DNA from: Burkholderiaceae bacterium 16 | GTDB lineage: Bacteria; Pseudomonadota; Gammaproteobacteria; Burkholderiales; Burkholderiaceae | Direction of reading: 5' to 3' | DNA length: 46,311 bases | Assembly: GCA_000955785.1 (NCBI GenBank) | Contig: JYOD01000038.1 | Coordinates: 1 to 46,311 of the forward strand | Notes under the pieces: model-generated | Databases searched by the model: none | Told to the model about the DNA's origin: nothing | The model's input: the letters and a program-made list of their open reading frames with translations, nothing else | Made by a program: the position numbers and the translations under genes | Part shown: positions 19,246-28,472 of the stretch, in pieces | How the letters are laid out: every line of letters starts with the position of its first letter | How positions within the stretch are numbered: position 1 is the stretch's first letter

Positions 19246-20370
19246 TCAAATGCGCATCGGCATGACGACGTACTTGAAGTTGTCGTCTTCCGGCACGGTG
19301 ATCAGCGCGCTCGAATTGGAGTCGCCGAGGCTGACCTGGACTTGCTCGCTCTTGAGGTTGGCGAGCACGTCCAGCAGGTAGGTCACGTTAAAACCGATAT
19401 CGAGGGCGTCCCCCGAATAATCAAGTTCGAGCTCTTCCTGCGCCTCTTCCTGGTCGGCGTTGGTGGAGCTGATCTTGAGTACGTGCGTATCCAGGATGCA
19501 GCGCACGCCCTTGAACTTGTCGGTGGTCAGGATGGCGGTGCGTTGCAGGGCTTGCTGCAGCTTGACGCGGTCGATCGCGAAGGCGTTCTTGTAGCCCTTG
19601 GGGATCACGCGCTGGAAGTCCGGGAACTTGCCTTCGACCAGCTTGGAGATCAGCTCGATGTTGGCGAAGGTGAACTTGACCTGGTTGGCGGCCAGTTGCA
19701 CTTGCACGGGATCGTCGTTGTCTTCGAGCAGGCGTTGCAGTTCGAGGATGGTCTTGCGCGGGATGATCACTTCCTGGCGCGACGGGGCGCCTTCGCTACT
19801 GGTGGCTTCCGTGTCCAGCTCAACGCCGCAGTACGCCAGGCGGTGGCCGTCGGTGGCGACTGCCATGACTTTCTTGCCATCCACCACCAGCAGCATGCCG
19901 TTGAGGTAGTAGCGGATGTCTTGCTGGGCCATGGCGAAGTGGACCATGGCGAGCAGGTGCTTGAAGGTCTTTTGCGGCAGGCTGACGGAGGCGCCGAATT
20001 CGCTGGCTTCCGCCACCGTGGGGAATTCCTCGGCGGCCAGGGTCTGCAGCGCGAAGCGGCTCTTGCCGGACTGCACGGTCATGCGCTTGTCGTTGAGCGA
20101 CAGGGCGACTTCGCCGTCGGGCATGGCGCGCAGGATGTCGAGCAACTTGCGGGCGGCCACGGTGGTGGCTACGTTGTCGCTGCCCACACCGCATTCGGCG
20201 TGCGTGGTGATCTGGATCTCGATGTCGGTCGAGAGGAAGGATACGTTGGACCCGGACTTGCGAATCAGCAGGTTGGCCAGGATCGGGAGTGTGTGGCGGC
20301 GCTCCACGATGCCGCTCACGATTTGCAGCGGACGCAGCAGATTGTCTCGCGAGGTTTTGACCAATTGCAT
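19246..20370 (-). CDS. dnaN: DNA polymerase III beta sliding clamp
   Basis: The 374-residue product starts MQLVKTSRDNLLRPLQIVSG and ends YVVMPMRI, as in beta-proteobacterial DnaN, and is of normal length for the three-domain clamp. It tethers polymerase III to DNA and recruits other replication and repair proteins through its hydrophobic cleft; the C-terminal MPMRI is the conserved cleft-forming end. The ATG at 20370 has AAGGA 8 nt upstream. It lies 421 bp downstream of dnaA on the same strand, with a TACAAT -10-like hexamer (complement of 20490-20495) in that gap. Confidence 0.97.
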   Translation of the reverse strand: MQLVKTSRDNLLRPLQIVSGIVERRHTLPILANLLIRKSGSNVSFLSTDIEIQITTHAECGVGSDNVATTVAARKLLDILRAMPDGEVALSLNDKRMTVQSGKSRFALQTLAAEEFPTVAEASEFGASVSLPQKTFKHLLAMVHFAMAQQDIRYYLNGMLLVVDGKKVMAVATDGHRLAYCGVELDTEATSSEGAPSRQEVIIPRKTILELQRLLEDNDDPVQVQLAANQVKFTFANIELISKLVEGKFPDFQRVIPKGYKNAFAIDRVKLQQALQRTAILTTDKFKGVRCILDTHVLKISSTNADQEEAQEELELDYSGDALDIGFNVTYLLDVLANLKSEQVQVSLGDSNSSALITVPEDDNFKYVVMPMRI

Positions 20371-20791
20371 TGAATTTATCCTTCGTCGTTTGTAGTAAGC
20401 GACCGCGGGTGCGTTTTGGGGTGCAAGTTGCTTTGCACTAACTCGTATGCATTACCAAAATTACTTTGGAATCAACAAGTTAATTCGCCATTGTACCAAG
20501 GATAAGCCGCTGCGGTGAAGCGGGAGAAGCGCGACCGGAGGGAGAATTGTGCATCACGCAGCACAATTGAAACCTGCTTCGGCAACTGGCGACTTTTGTC
20601 GCCGGCCACCCCCTCCGCCGCTTGTCCCGACTCACCGCAAAGCCTTAGCCCAGGCCGTTTTCATGGCAATGTTCCGGCAATGCCCCGGCGATGCTTCCGA
20701 TTGATTCATGCGCCGAGCTATGCCCGGCGCGTACCCTACAGTATGCCAGCCCCGCGTGACGGATCTGGTAAACGCTGTTTCACGCCTCGGG
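20371..20791 (-). promoter_or_regulatory. dnaA-dnaN intergenic region
   Basis: No gene is supported in these 421 bp. Read leftwards it contains a TACAAT -10-like hexamer (20490-20495) without a good -35, an AT-rich stretch from about 20430 to 20495, and the dnaN ribosome-binding site AAGGA. A GCGCCG/CGGCGC hairpin sits at about 20709-20730, closer to dnaA, without a T-run. No DnaA box was found here. Confidence 0.4.
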
Positions 20792-22528
20792 TTACCCCTT
20801 GAGCGTCTGTTCCAGCACGTGCAGCTCGTGGTTGAGCTGCGCGTCCTTGCTGCGCTCATCGGCGATCTTGCGCACCGCGTGCAGCACGGTGGTGTGATCG
20901 CGTCCGCCGAACAGCTCGCCGATTTCCGGCAGGCTTTTCTGCGTGAGTTCCTTGGCCAGGTACATCGCAATCTGGCGGGGCCGCGCGATATTGGCGGGCC
21001 GCTTCTTGCTGTACATGTCCGCGACCTTGATGTTGTAGAAATCCGCGCAGGTCTTCTGGATGTTCTCGACAGAGATCTGGCGGTTCTGCACCGTCAGCAG
21101 GTCCTTCAGCGCTTCGCGGGTGACATCGATGGTGATGTCCTTGCCGTGGAAGTTGGAGAAGGCGAGGATCTTGCGCAGCGCGCCTTCCAGCTCGCGCACG
21201 TTCGATCGCAAATGCTTGGCGACGAAGAAGGCGACTTCCTCGGGCACGCTGACGTTCTCGGCGGCGGCTTTCTTCATCAGGATCGCTACGCGCATTTCCA
21301 GCTCGGGCGGCTCGATGGCGACCGTCAGGCCGGAATCGAAGCGCGAGATCAGGCGATCGTCGATGCCGCTGATTTCCTTGGGGTAGGTATCGCTGGTGAT
21401 GATCACCTGCGCCCGGTTGGCGATCAGGGCTTCGAAGGCGTAGAAGAACTCTTCCTGCGTGCGGTTCTTGCCGGAGAAGAACTGAATATCGTCGATCAGC
21501 AGCAGGTCGAGCGAGTGGTAGTACCGCTTGAACTCGTCAAAGGCTTTTCGCTGGTACGCCTTCACCACATCGGAGACGTATTGCTCGGCGTGGATGTAGC
21601 GGATGCGGGCGCGCGGGTTCTCCAGCAACATGAAGTTGCCGATAGCGTGGATCAAGTGGGTCTTGCCCAGGCCTACGCCGCCATATAGATAGAGCGGGTT
21701 GTAGGACTTGCCGGGGTTGTTGGCCACCTGGATGGCGGCGGCGCGCGCGAGCTGGTTGGCCTTGCCGGTGACGAAGTTGTCGAAGGTAAGGATGTGGTTC
21801 AGGCGCGAGCGCTCGTGCACCGAGTCGTTCTGCTGCTGGCCGCCTTGCTGGTGGCCCGGGTGGCCCTGATTGCCCGGGTGGCCCTGATTTCCCTGATGGC
21901 CGCCTTGCTGACCGGGGTTGCCGCCCTGCATGGGCTGCTGCGAAGGCTGCACACGGTAGGAGCGGGCGCTGGCTTCGGCCGGGTCCAGCTGCGGCACGTC
22001 GATATCGACGATCTCGCCACCCATGCCGCCCATGCTGCCCTGGCCAGCGTTGCCCGGATAGTTGCCGGGGTAGGGCGCTTGGCCGCCGCGCGGGCCGCCT
22101 TGCGGCTGCGCGGCGGTCTGGTTCATGGGGCCATAGCCAGGCCCCCCCTGGCCCGGCTGCATGCCGGGCTGGCCAAAATTCTGCGACAGCGGCTGGCCGG
22201 ACGGATAGCCGGGGCCGGCGTGCGCCGGCGCCATGCCGGGTTGCCCTTGCTGGGCATAGCCGGCAGCCGCCCGGCCCGACGCGGCGGGATCCAGGACGAA
22301 GTGAACGCTGACGTTGGCTTCCCAGTATTCGCAGGCGAGCGCGGTGATGCGGCCGGAGAACTGGCTTTTTACCCAGTCGAGCTTGAAGCGGTTGGGCGCG
22401 GCGATCCGCAGCGCGTGCGCTTCCTCGTCGAAGCCGACAGGCGCCAACGGCTTGATCCAGGTCTTGAACTGTTGCGGCGTCAGTTCGCGCTCGAGCTGCG
22501 CGGCTGCTGCCTGCCAGAAATCTTGCAT
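20792..22528 (-). CDS. dnaA: Chromosomal replication initiator DnaA
   Basis: DnaA binds DnaA boxes at oriC and opens the origin. From the ATG at 22528 the protein has 578 residues: domain I ([20 protein letters not shown], 1 to about 80), a long domain II linker (about 85-238), AAA+ domain III with Walker A GGVGLGKT (283-290) and Walker B LLLIDDIQ (342-349), and domain IV with the DNA-binding signature [11 protein letters not shown] near the end. Domain II is unusually long and dominated by Gly, Gln and Pro, including short repeats of the type HPGNQG. An upstream in-frame ATG at 22561 would add 11 residues; the conserved start argues for 22528. It is transcribed away from oriC. Confidence 0.97.
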   Translation of the reverse strand: MQDFWQAAAAQLERELTPQQFKTWIKPLAPVGFDEEAHALRIAAPNRFKLDWVKSQFSGRITALACEYWEANVSVHFVLDPAASGRAAAGYAQQGQPGMAPAHAGPGYPSGQPLSQNFGQPGMQPGQGGPGYGPMNQTAAQPQGGPRGGQAPYPGNYPGNAGQGSMGGMGGEIVDIDVPQLDPAEASARSYRVQPSQQPMQGGNPGQQGGHQGNQGHPGNQGHPGHQQGGQQQNDSVHERSRLNHILTFDNFVTGKANQLARAAAIQVANNPGKSYNPLYLYGGVGLGKTHLIHAIGNFMLLENPRARIRYIHAEQYVSDVVKAYQRKAFDEFKRYYHSLDLLLIDDIQFFSGKNRTQEEFFYAFEALIANRAQVIITSDTYPKEISGIDDRLISRFDSGLTVAIEPPELEMRVAILMKKAAAENVSVPEEVAFFVAKHLRSNVRELEGALRKILAFSNFHGKDITIDVTREALKDLLTVQNRQISVENIQKTCADFYNIKVADMYSKKRPANIARPRQIAMYLAKELTQKSLPEIGELFGGRDHTTVLHAVRKIADERSKDAQLNHELHVLEQTLKG

Positions 22529-23110
22529 TGTTTTGTTGTTCGGTTTTCGCCACGGGTACATAGTCAGTCCGGTCAAATGGACAACAGGCAAGGATCGATG
22601 AGGCATCCCTGCCGGTAGTCCGTTAGCCCCGAAAAGCGACCGCAAAAGCGGTCCGCAAATGACCCCGCAGCCCGGGCTCCCTGGTGATCGACGCGACAAG
22701 CGGGATCCGCTGACGAGACAGGTGGCGTAACCGCCGCCGCCTGTTGCGCGTCCGTTGTCTGGCATGCCAGGGTAGTGCCCGGGTTGCGCTTGCGCCACGC
22801 AGCCCGTGTGGTGTTTGGACCCGGATTGTACCCCCCGGCCCAAGTTATCCACAAAGGATAAGTCTGTGGATAAGTTGTGAAAAAGCAGTGAATTGTTGTG
22901 CACAACCCCAGTTCTGGCGCGGGTTTCCGGGCAGGTAAAACGCAGGAAAAGCCTGACAAAACAGGGACTTCACTCGCCCTCGCCGACCCCGGGTGCAACC
23001 CCCGCAATAAAAAAACTTACCCACTGGCGATTGTGGACAATGAAATACAACAGGCTGTTGCGTGTTTTTCAGGCAGGGGTGCCGCACACGTCTCTAAACC
23101 ATCCGTAGTC
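22529..23110. other. oriC: Probable chromosomal replication origin (oriC)
   Basis: The dnaA-rpmH interval is the standard origin position in this lineage. Two consensus DnaA boxes face each other: TTATCCACA at 22845-22853 and TGTGGATAA at 22865-22873, with a weaker TTATCCTTT (complement of about 22854-22863) between. Further weak boxes are TTACCCACT (23017-23025) and TGTGGACAA (23032-23040). The perfect palindrome GTTGTGCACAAC is at 22895-22906. A short AT-rich tract (AATAAAAAAACTTA, about 23006-23019) may help unwinding. The dnaA promoter must also lie in this region, reading left. Confidence 0.8.
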
Positions 23111-23139
23111 TTGACACACCGCGCGAAACTCAGTTAAAT
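23111..23139 (+). promoter_or_regulatory. Sigma-70 promoter for rpmH operon
   Basis: TTGACA at 23111-23116 and TTAAAT at 23134-23139 are separated by exactly 17 bp, a near-consensus promoter pointing to rpmH. The rpmH start lies about 400 bp downstream, so the mRNA would have a long leader; 23140-23536 otherwise shows no supported gene. Confidence 0.75.
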
Positions 23140-23536
23140 GGCGGGTTCTGCGATGCCGCAGGGGATCACGTATGCGCATCGCCGGGTCTGACCTGTTCCG
23201 TGCGAGACTGGCGCGTTACCTCAGCTTTTCACTGAGCTGAAGCGTGCCGGAAATGGCTGGATTGGCCGGAACAGGCAGCGGGCCGAGCAGGCTGACGGGG
23301 TCGGAGCGGATGGGTTGATGAGATCCGGTCCGGCGAGATTCCCTCCCACACCTGCTTCGCGAGTGTCGATGTCCGATTCGTCGGTGCCTTCGATGCGCGA
23401 GACACACGGCCGGCAGCAAGATCACCACAGCAGTCGGCAACACCGCAAACCGCGGCAGCCCCATGCGAACCATACGCGGCGGCGCCCGGCTTAACGCCGG
23501 AAGCCGGGCGAGCCCAGATCAACCAGAGAGTGCAAC

Positions 23537-23671
23537 ATGAAACGTACATACCAACCTTCCGTTACCCGCCGCAAGCGTACCCATGGTTTCCGCGTGCGCA
23601 TGAAGACCCGCGGCGGCCGTTCCGTCATCAACGCGCGTCGCGCCAAGGGCCGCAAGCGCCTGGCAGTCTAA
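23537..23671 (+). CDS. rpmH: 50S ribosomal protein L34
   Basis: The 44-residue, very basic protein [18 protein letters not shown] continues with the conserved [22 protein letters not shown] ending. L34 is a small structural protein of the large ribosomal subunit. The frame is too short for most ORF length cut-offs but is unmistakable. It begins the rpmH-rnpA-yidD-yidC cluster. Confidence 0.97.
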   Translation: MKRTYQPSVTRRKRTHGFRVRMKTRGGRSVINARRAKGRKRLAV

Positions 23672-23789
23672 GGGCCTGGCGACCGGCCACGGTGGCGCTG
23701 CAGTTTGCGCCGCCCTGGCCAACCGCCTCGCCTTTTGGACGGCCGGTAGCCTGCCGCCAAGCACAGCTTTTTCGCTAGCTTCGCCCAGC

Positions 23790-24251
23790 GTGTCTACTTT
23801 TGCCTACCCTAAAGCCGCGAGGCTCACAAAGACGGATGAGTTTTCATCCGTTTTTGCTTTGCGCCCGCGCCGCCGCAGCCAGCATTTCGTGCTGTATGTG
23901 GGCGAGAACAACCTGCCGCAAGCCCGCCTGGGCGTCGTCGTCGGCAAGAAGTTCGCGGCGCGTGCCGCCGAGCGCAACCTGGTGAAGCGCATGGTGCGGG
24001 AACTGTTCCGCCTTCGGCAGGACCAACTCGCGGGTCGCGATGTGTTGCTGCGCCTGCAGGCAAAGTTTCCGCGTGCGGAATTTGCCAGCCGCAGCGCCAT
24101 ACGCCGGGCGTGCCTGGCGGAGTTGACCGGCCTGTTCGAGGTAGCGGTCCGTCCGCTTGCCCCGCGCCCTGCTGCCCCTTCCGGGGTGTCGCCGCCGAAG
24201 TCCGCCGAGGCTGCGCCCACTGAAGTCCCGCCCTCGGGCGCTCCAGCCTGA
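23790..24251 (+). CDS. rnpA: Ribonuclease P protein component
   Basis: RnpA assists the catalytic RNA of RNase P in trimming tRNA 5' leaders. The 153-residue product has the family pattern [12 protein letters not shown] near the start and the RNR-type motif [16 protein letters not shown] at about 57-72. It starts with GTG at 23790. The last ~35 residues are a Pro/Ala-rich tail ([14 protein letters not shown] and on) beyond the usual end of the fold. The rnpA stop is 13 bp before yidD. Confidence 0.93.
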   Translation: MSTFAYPKAARLTKTDEFSSVFALRPRRRSQHFVLYVGENNLPQARLGVVVGKKFAARAAERNLVKRMVRELFRLRQDQLAGRDVLLRLQAKFPRAEFASRSAIRRACLAELTGLFEVAVRPLAPRPAAPSGVSPPKSAEAAPTEVPPSGAPA

Positions 24252-24264
24252 CCAGCCCGCTGCC

Positions 24265-24552
24265 ATGAAGCGAATCCTGCTTGCCCTGCTGCGTATCTAC
24301 AAGATCGCCCTGAGCCCGTTTTTTGGCTCGCAGTGCCGCTTCCTGCCCACCTGTTCCGATTACGCCCGCGAAGCGATCCTGTGCCACGGCGCCGGTCGCG
24401 GCAGCTGGATGGCCGCTTGCCGGCTGTGCCGCTGTCATCCGTTCACGGAAGGCGGGTATGATCCGGTGCCACCCGCATCGGCAACCAAGCAAGACCGGGC
24501 TTCCGCCGCGGCTGGCCATCCGCCAGTCACGATCCGGCTACCCCGCCCCTGA
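24265..24552 (+). CDS. yidD: Membrane protein insertion efficiency factor YidD
   Basis: The 95-residue protein begins [20 protein letters not shown], followed by the family signature [15 protein letters not shown] and [19 protein letters not shown]. YidD is a small inner-membrane-associated protein that helps YidC insert proteins. The ATG at 24265 follows rnpA by 13 bp; a longer in-frame extension starting at 24157 runs through rnpA and is not conserved. The yidC start is 22 bp downstream. Confidence 0.94.
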   Translation: MKRILLALLRIYKIALSPFFGSQCRFLPTCSDYAREAILCHGAGRGSWMAACRLCRCHPFTEGGYDPVPPASATKQDRASAAAGHPPVTIRLPRP

Positions 24553-24574
24553 TTTCCTCCGACCACAGCGAGAC

Positions 24575-26245
24575 ATGGATATCAAACGCACCATACTCTG
24601 GGTCATCTTCTCGATGGCCCTCGTGCTGCTCTACGACAACTGGCAGCGCGCCAACGGTCACCAGTCGATGTTCTTCCCGAGCGCGACGCAGCAGGCTCCG
24701 GCAACCGCCGGCGGCGCTTCCGCTCCGCAAGGCGACGTGCCCAAGGCCAATGCGACGGCCGGCACCGCCGCAGGCGCCCCGGTGACCGCACCGGCAGCCG
24801 CGGCCCAGCCGGGCGGCGAGAAGATCGTGGTGAGCACCGACGTGATGCGTGCCCAGATCGACACCGCCGGCGGCATCCTCACGCGCCTGGAACTGCTGAA
24901 CCACCATGAGAAGGACGGCCAGCCCGTCGTGCTGTTCGAGCGCGACCAGACCCGTACCTACATGGCCCGTTCCGGCCTGATCGGTGGCGACCTGCCCAAC
25001 CACACCACCATCTTCACCGCTTCGGCCGGTCCGCGCGACCTGGCCGGCTCGGACAAGGTGGCGGTGACGCTGACGGCGGAGAAGGACGGGGTCAAGCTGG
25101 CCAAGACCTATACCTTCCATAAGGGCAGCTACGTTGTCGACACGCAATTTGCCGTGACCAACGACAGCGGCAAGCCGGTCTCGCCGACGCTGTACATGGA
25201 ACTGACGCGCGACGGCAGCAAGGTCGAGCAATCGCAGTTCTACAGCACCTTCACCGGCCCGGCGATCTACACCGATACGGACAAGTATCACAAGATCAAC
25301 TTCGACGACATCGCCAAGGGCAAGGCTTCGGTCCCCGCGGCGGGTTCGAGCGGCTGGGTTGCGATGGTGCAGCATTACTTTGCCTCGGCCTGGATTCCGC
25401 AAGCCGGCAAGGAGCACAGCTTCTACGTCGAGAAGATCGACAACAACCTGTTCCGCGTGGGCGTGCAGCAGCCGCTGGGCGCGATCACCCCGGGTGCCAC
25501 GGTGACCACCGATGCGCGCCTGTTCGCCGGCCCGCAGGAAGAGCGCATGCTCGAGAAGATCACCCCGGGCCTGGAACTGGTGAAGGACTATGGCTGGCTG
25601 ACCATCCTGGCCAAACCGCTGTTCTGGCTGCTGGAAAAGCTGCACGGCTTCCTGAACAACTGGGGCTGGTCGATCATCGCGCTGACGGTGCTGATCAAGC
25701 TGGTGTTCTTCCCGCTGTCGGCGGCCAGCTACAAGTCCATGGGCAAGATGAAGGACCTGCAGCCCCGCATGACCGCGATGCGTGAACGCCTGAAGGGCGA
25801 TCCGCAGAAGATGAACCAGGAGATGATGGCGCTGTACCGCACCGAGAAGGTCAACCCGCTCGGCGGCTGCCTGCCCATCGTGATCCAGATCCCGGTGTTC
25901 ATCGCGCTGTACTGGGTGCTGCTGTCGTCGGTGGAAATGCGCGGCGCGCCTTGGCTGGGCTGGATCCATGACCTGTCGGTGCCGGATCCGTTCTACATCC
26001 TGCCGGTGGTGATGGCGGTATCGATGTTCGTGCAGACCAAGCTGAACCCGACCCCGCCGGACCCGGTGCAGGCCAAGGTCATGATGATCATGCCGCTGGT
26101 GTTCTCGTTCATGTTCTTCTTCTTCCCGGCCGGCCTGGTGCTGTACTGGGTTGTGAACAACGTCCTGTCGATCGCCCAGCAATGGCAGATCAACCGGATG
26201 CTCGGCAAGAGCAAGGCGAAGGCTGCCGTGGTGGTTAAAAGCTGA
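24575..26245 (+). CDS. yidC: Membrane protein insertase YidC
   Basis: YidC inserts and folds inner-membrane proteins alone or with SecYEG. The 556-residue product has the N-terminal transmembrane anchor ([20 protein letters not shown]), a large periplasmic domain preceded by an Ala/Pro-rich linker, and the conserved C-terminal five-helix core with [19 protein letters not shown] and [19 protein letters not shown]. Start chosen at 24575 because the conserved anchor begins there; the frame extends upstream into yidD. The gene is followed by a strong terminator at 26335-26374. Confidence 0.96.
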   Translation: MDIKRTILWVIFSMALVLLYDNWQRANGHQSMFFPSATQQAPATAGGASAPQGDVPKANATAGTAAGAPVTAPAAAAQPGGEKIVVSTDVMRAQIDTAGGILTRLELLNHHEKDGQPVVLFERDQTRTYMARSGLIGGDLPNHTTIFTASAGPRDLAGSDKVAVTLTAEKDGVKLAKTYTFHKGSYVVDTQFAVTNDSGKPVSPTLYMELTRDGSKVEQSQFYSTFTGPAIYTDTDKYHKINFDDIAKGKASVPAAGSSGWVAMVQHYFASAWIPQAGKEHSFYVEKIDNNLFRVGVQQPLGAITPGATVTTDARLFAGPQEERMLEKITPGLELVKDYGWLTILAKPLFWLLEKLHGFLNNWGWSIIALTVLIKLVFFPLSAASYKSMGKMKDLQPRMTAMRERLKGDPQKMNQEMMALYRTEKVNPLGGCLPIVIQIPVFIALYWVLLSSVEMRGAPWLGWIHDLSVPDPFYILPVVMAVSMFVQTKLNPTPPDPVQAKVMMIMPLVFSFMFFFFPAGLVLYWVVNNVLSIAQQWQINRMLGKSKAKAAVVVKS

Positions 26246-26334
26246 AGTTGAAACCGGGCCGGCTGGTGGCAAACCCGCCGGCCCGGCACGTGCACCAAAT
26301 GGGCCGCTCGAAGCATCAATGGCGGCCTGACTGG

Positions 26335-26374
26335 AATCCCCCGCAGGTATCGGCTTGCGGGGGATTTTGCTTTT
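26335..26374 (+). terminator. Rho-independent terminator of the rpmH-yidC cluster
   Basis: AATCCCCCGCA (26335-26345) pairs perfectly with TGCGGGGGATT (26356-26366) across a 10-base loop, followed by TTTTGCTTTT. Confidence 0.9.
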
Positions 26375-26456
26375 CCGCGGGGTGCTTCGTCAGGCGGTGT
26401 TGCCTTGGCAGCAAGGCTCCATGCAGAAAGTTTGCCAAACTCGCTAGCATGAAACC

Positions 26457-26693
26457 ATGAGCACCATGAATATTTCCCTGCCCGACACGCTCAAGGCCTT
26501 TGTCGATGAGCAAGTCAACCGGCGCGGCTACGGCACCAGCAGCGAGTACGTGCGCGAGCTGATCCGCAAGGATCAGGATCGCCAGCACCTTCGCAGCCTG
26601 TTATTGGCGGGTGCCGATTCGGCGCCAACGGCGCCGGCCGATAGCGACTACTTCGACGCCCTGCGAGCGCGGGTGCGCAACGCGCGGGGATGA
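26457..26693 (+). CDS. parD: ParD-type ribbon-helix-helix antitoxin
   Basis: The 78-residue protein begins MSTMNISLPDTLKAFVDEQV and continues RRGYGTSSEYVRELIRKDQ, the standard ParD/CopG-type ribbon-helix-helix N-terminus. A disordered, Ala/Asp-rich C-terminal half that would wrap the toxin follows. Such antitoxins repress their own operon. The gene overlaps the toxin gene by 4 bp (ATGA at 26690-26693). A second in-frame ATG at 26466 is possible. Confidence 0.88.
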   Translation: MSTMNISLPDTLKAFVDEQVNRRGYGTSSEYVRELIRKDQDRQHLRSLLLAGADSAPTAPADSDYFDALRARVRNARG

Positions 26694-27025
26694 GGGCCAA
26701 ACCTGTCATCCCAAGAGCGCTTGCCAGGCGTGATGTCGAGGAAGCGGTCAGCTACTATCCGAATGAAAACGCTGAGCAGGCAGCACTTGGCTTCATTGAC
26801 GCGCTGGAGCAGGCCTACGTGCACATTGGCAAGCATCCGGCCGCCGGCCCGCCCCGCTACGTACACGAGCTTGATCTTCCGGGCCTACGTACCTGGCCTC
26901 TGGCGCGCTACCCGCACATCGTGTTCTACGTTGAGCGCGACGACCACATCGATGTCTGGCGCGTCCTGCACGGCATGCGAGACATCCCCGCCTGGCTGCG
27001 TGACAGCGACGAGGTTCCCCGTTGA
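26690..27025 (+). CDS. parE: ParE/RelE-superfamily toxin
   Basis: The 111-residue product has the RelE/ParE fold pattern: ALARRDVEEAVSYY near the start, LGFIDALEQAYVHIGKHP in the middle, and the C-terminal strands LRTWPLARYPHIVFYVERDD and IDVWRVLHGMRDIP. ParE toxins usually inhibit gyrase, but activity cannot be judged from sequence alone. Coupling to parD by the ATGA overlap supports a type II toxin-antitoxin pair. It lies just past the yidC terminator and is convergent with the transporter gene. Confidence 0.87.
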   Translation: MRAKPVIPRALARRDVEEAVSYYPNENAEQAALGFIDALEQAYVHIGKHPAAGPPRYVHELDLPGLRTWPLARYPHIVFYVERDDHIDVWRVLHGMRDIPAWLRDSDEVPR

Positions 27026-27088
27026 CGCTTTCGCAGGCACGGCCAGGCGCAAGGCGTACGTGACCGTCGCGACCGTCGGACCGTCTCG

Positions 27089-28408
27089 TCAATCCAGCCG
27101 CTTGCCCGCCGTTTCCCGCACCATCGCCAGCCCCACCAGCGAGACAATGCCGCAGCCGATCACATATAAAGCCGGCGCGTTGCGGCTGCCGGTCAGGTCG
27201 ATCAGCCACGTTGCCAGGAACTGCGCAAACCCGCCGAACACCAGCACGCCGATGCAGTAGACCACCGACAGGCCGGTAGCGCGAATCCTGCGGGGAAACA
27301 ACTCCGTCAGCAGTACGACCGAAGGCACCACATTGAAGACCAGCGTCAGCGCCAGCACGGCCACCGCGAGCAGCAGCACCTCCAGCGTGGGGTGCGCATT
27401 GATCAGCAGGAAGGCCGGATAGATCAGCAGCAGCATCGCCAGGCGCGACCACAGGATGGCCGGCTTGCGCCCCACGCGGTCCGACAGGCGGCCGGCACAG
27501 GCGGACAGCGACACCTGCACCAGCGCTGCCAGGCAGCCGGCGCCCATGCCGAGCGACAGCGGCATCTTCAGCACGGTCACGGCGTAGCTCGTCATGTAGT
27601 GCAGCACGATGTAGGTGGCGGAGGTGCCGCCGATGGTGATCAGCACCCCGGCCATCACCGCGCGGCCATGGCCGACGAATACTTCGGCCAGGCCCGCGCG
27701 CTCGCCGGCGGTGCCGTGGGCGCCCACGGTTGCGGGATCGGCTGTCTCGTCGAGATGCCGCCGGATGTAGAGGCCAACCGGGATCACCAGGATGCCAAGC
27801 AGGAAGGGCAGGCGCCAGCCCCAGCTTTCCAGCGCTGCGGGCGCCAACGTATTCGTCAGCAGCAGGCCAACCAGCGAGCCCAGCAACACGCTCACGCCCT
27901 GGCTGAACAATTGCCAGCTACCGAAGTAGCCGCGCGAGTTGTCGTCGGCATATTCCAACAACAGGGCCGTGGACGCGCCCATCTCGCCGCCGATGGCAAA
28001 GCCTTGCACCAGCCGCGCCAGCACGATCAGCGCCGGCGCGAACAGGCCCGCCTGCGCATAGGTGGGCGCCACCACAAACAGCGCCGAGCCCAGCCCCATC
28101 ATCCACAGCGTCAGGGTCATGGCAGGCTTGCGGCCGACGCGGTCGGCGTACAGCCCGATCAGCACGCCGCCCAGGGGCCGCGCCACAAAGCCCACACCGA
28201 AGGTGGCCAGCGATAGCATCAACTGCCCAAGCGCGCCTTCCACCGGAAAATACAGCCGTCCGATCATCACGGCAAAGAAGCTGTAGACGGTGAAATCGTA
28301 GAACTCGAGCCCGTTGCCGATGGTGATGGCGGCGATAGCGCGGCGCGTGGGCGCCGGCAATGCTGGCGCGGCGGCAAGCGGCTGCGCCGGTGCGGCGGTG
28401 GTGGACAT
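27089..28408 (-). CDS. MHS-family major facilitator transporter
   Basis: The 439-residue membrane protein has the metabolite:H+ symporter signatures: NGLEFYDFTVYSFFAV in the first helix, RPLGGVLIGLYADRVGRKPAM in the loop after helix 2, and RLVQGFAIGGEMGASTALLLEYA around helix 4-5. About twelve transmembrane helices can be counted. Members take up organic acids or related substrates such as citrate, shikimate or proline betaine; the substrate here is unknown. The ATG at 28408 has AAGGAGA upstream. It lies 64 bp after the amidohydrolase gene on the same strand, so it probably imports that enzyme's substrate. Confidence 0.88.
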   Translation of the reverse strand: MSTTAAPAQPLAAAPALPAPTRRAIAAITIGNGLEFYDFTVYSFFAVMIGRLYFPVEGALGQLMLSLATFGVGFVARPLGGVLIGLYADRVGRKPAMTLTLWMMGLGSALFVVAPTYAQAGLFAPALIVLARLVQGFAIGGEMGASTALLLEYADDNSRGYFGSWQLFSQGVSVLLGSLVGLLLTNTLAPAALESWGWRLPFLLGILVIPVGLYIRRHLDETADPATVGAHGTAGERAGLAEVFVGHGRAVMAGVLITIGGTSATYIVLHYMTSYAVTVLKMPLSLGMGAGCLAALVQVSLSACAGRLSDRVGRKPAILWSRLAMLLLIYPAFLLINAHPTLEVLLLAVAVLALTLVFNVVPSVVLLTELFPRRIRATGLSVVYCIGVLVFGGFAQFLATWLIDLTGSRNAPALYVIGCGIVSLVGLAMVRETAGKRLD

Positions 28409-28472
28409 GGTCAGGTCTCCTTGAATCGTTATTGCCGGGCATCCGCCCGGTCATGCCCGTGCGCGGTGGGGC

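Noticed and set aside
19168..20373. 401-codon rightward frame opposite dnaN
   Set aside because: Antisense shadow of dnaN; repetitive His/Asp/Val/Gly composition and no domain.
20709..20730. GCGCCG/CGGCGC hairpin after dnaA as terminator
   Set aside because: No T-run follows on the dnaA strand, so I do not call a terminator.
21830..21930. Short repeats that could suggest a repeat array or CRISPR
   Set aside because: They encode in-frame HPGNQG-type repeats of DnaA and lack CRISPR repeat/spacer structure; no cas genes are present.
21794..22618. Rightward frame over the DnaA linker
   Set aside because: Low-complexity shadow of the Gly/Gln/Pro-rich DnaA domain II; the coding strand is clear.
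24527..26272. 581-codon leftward frame opposite yidC
   Set aside because: Antisense shadow rich in His and Arg; yidC is unambiguous on the other strand.
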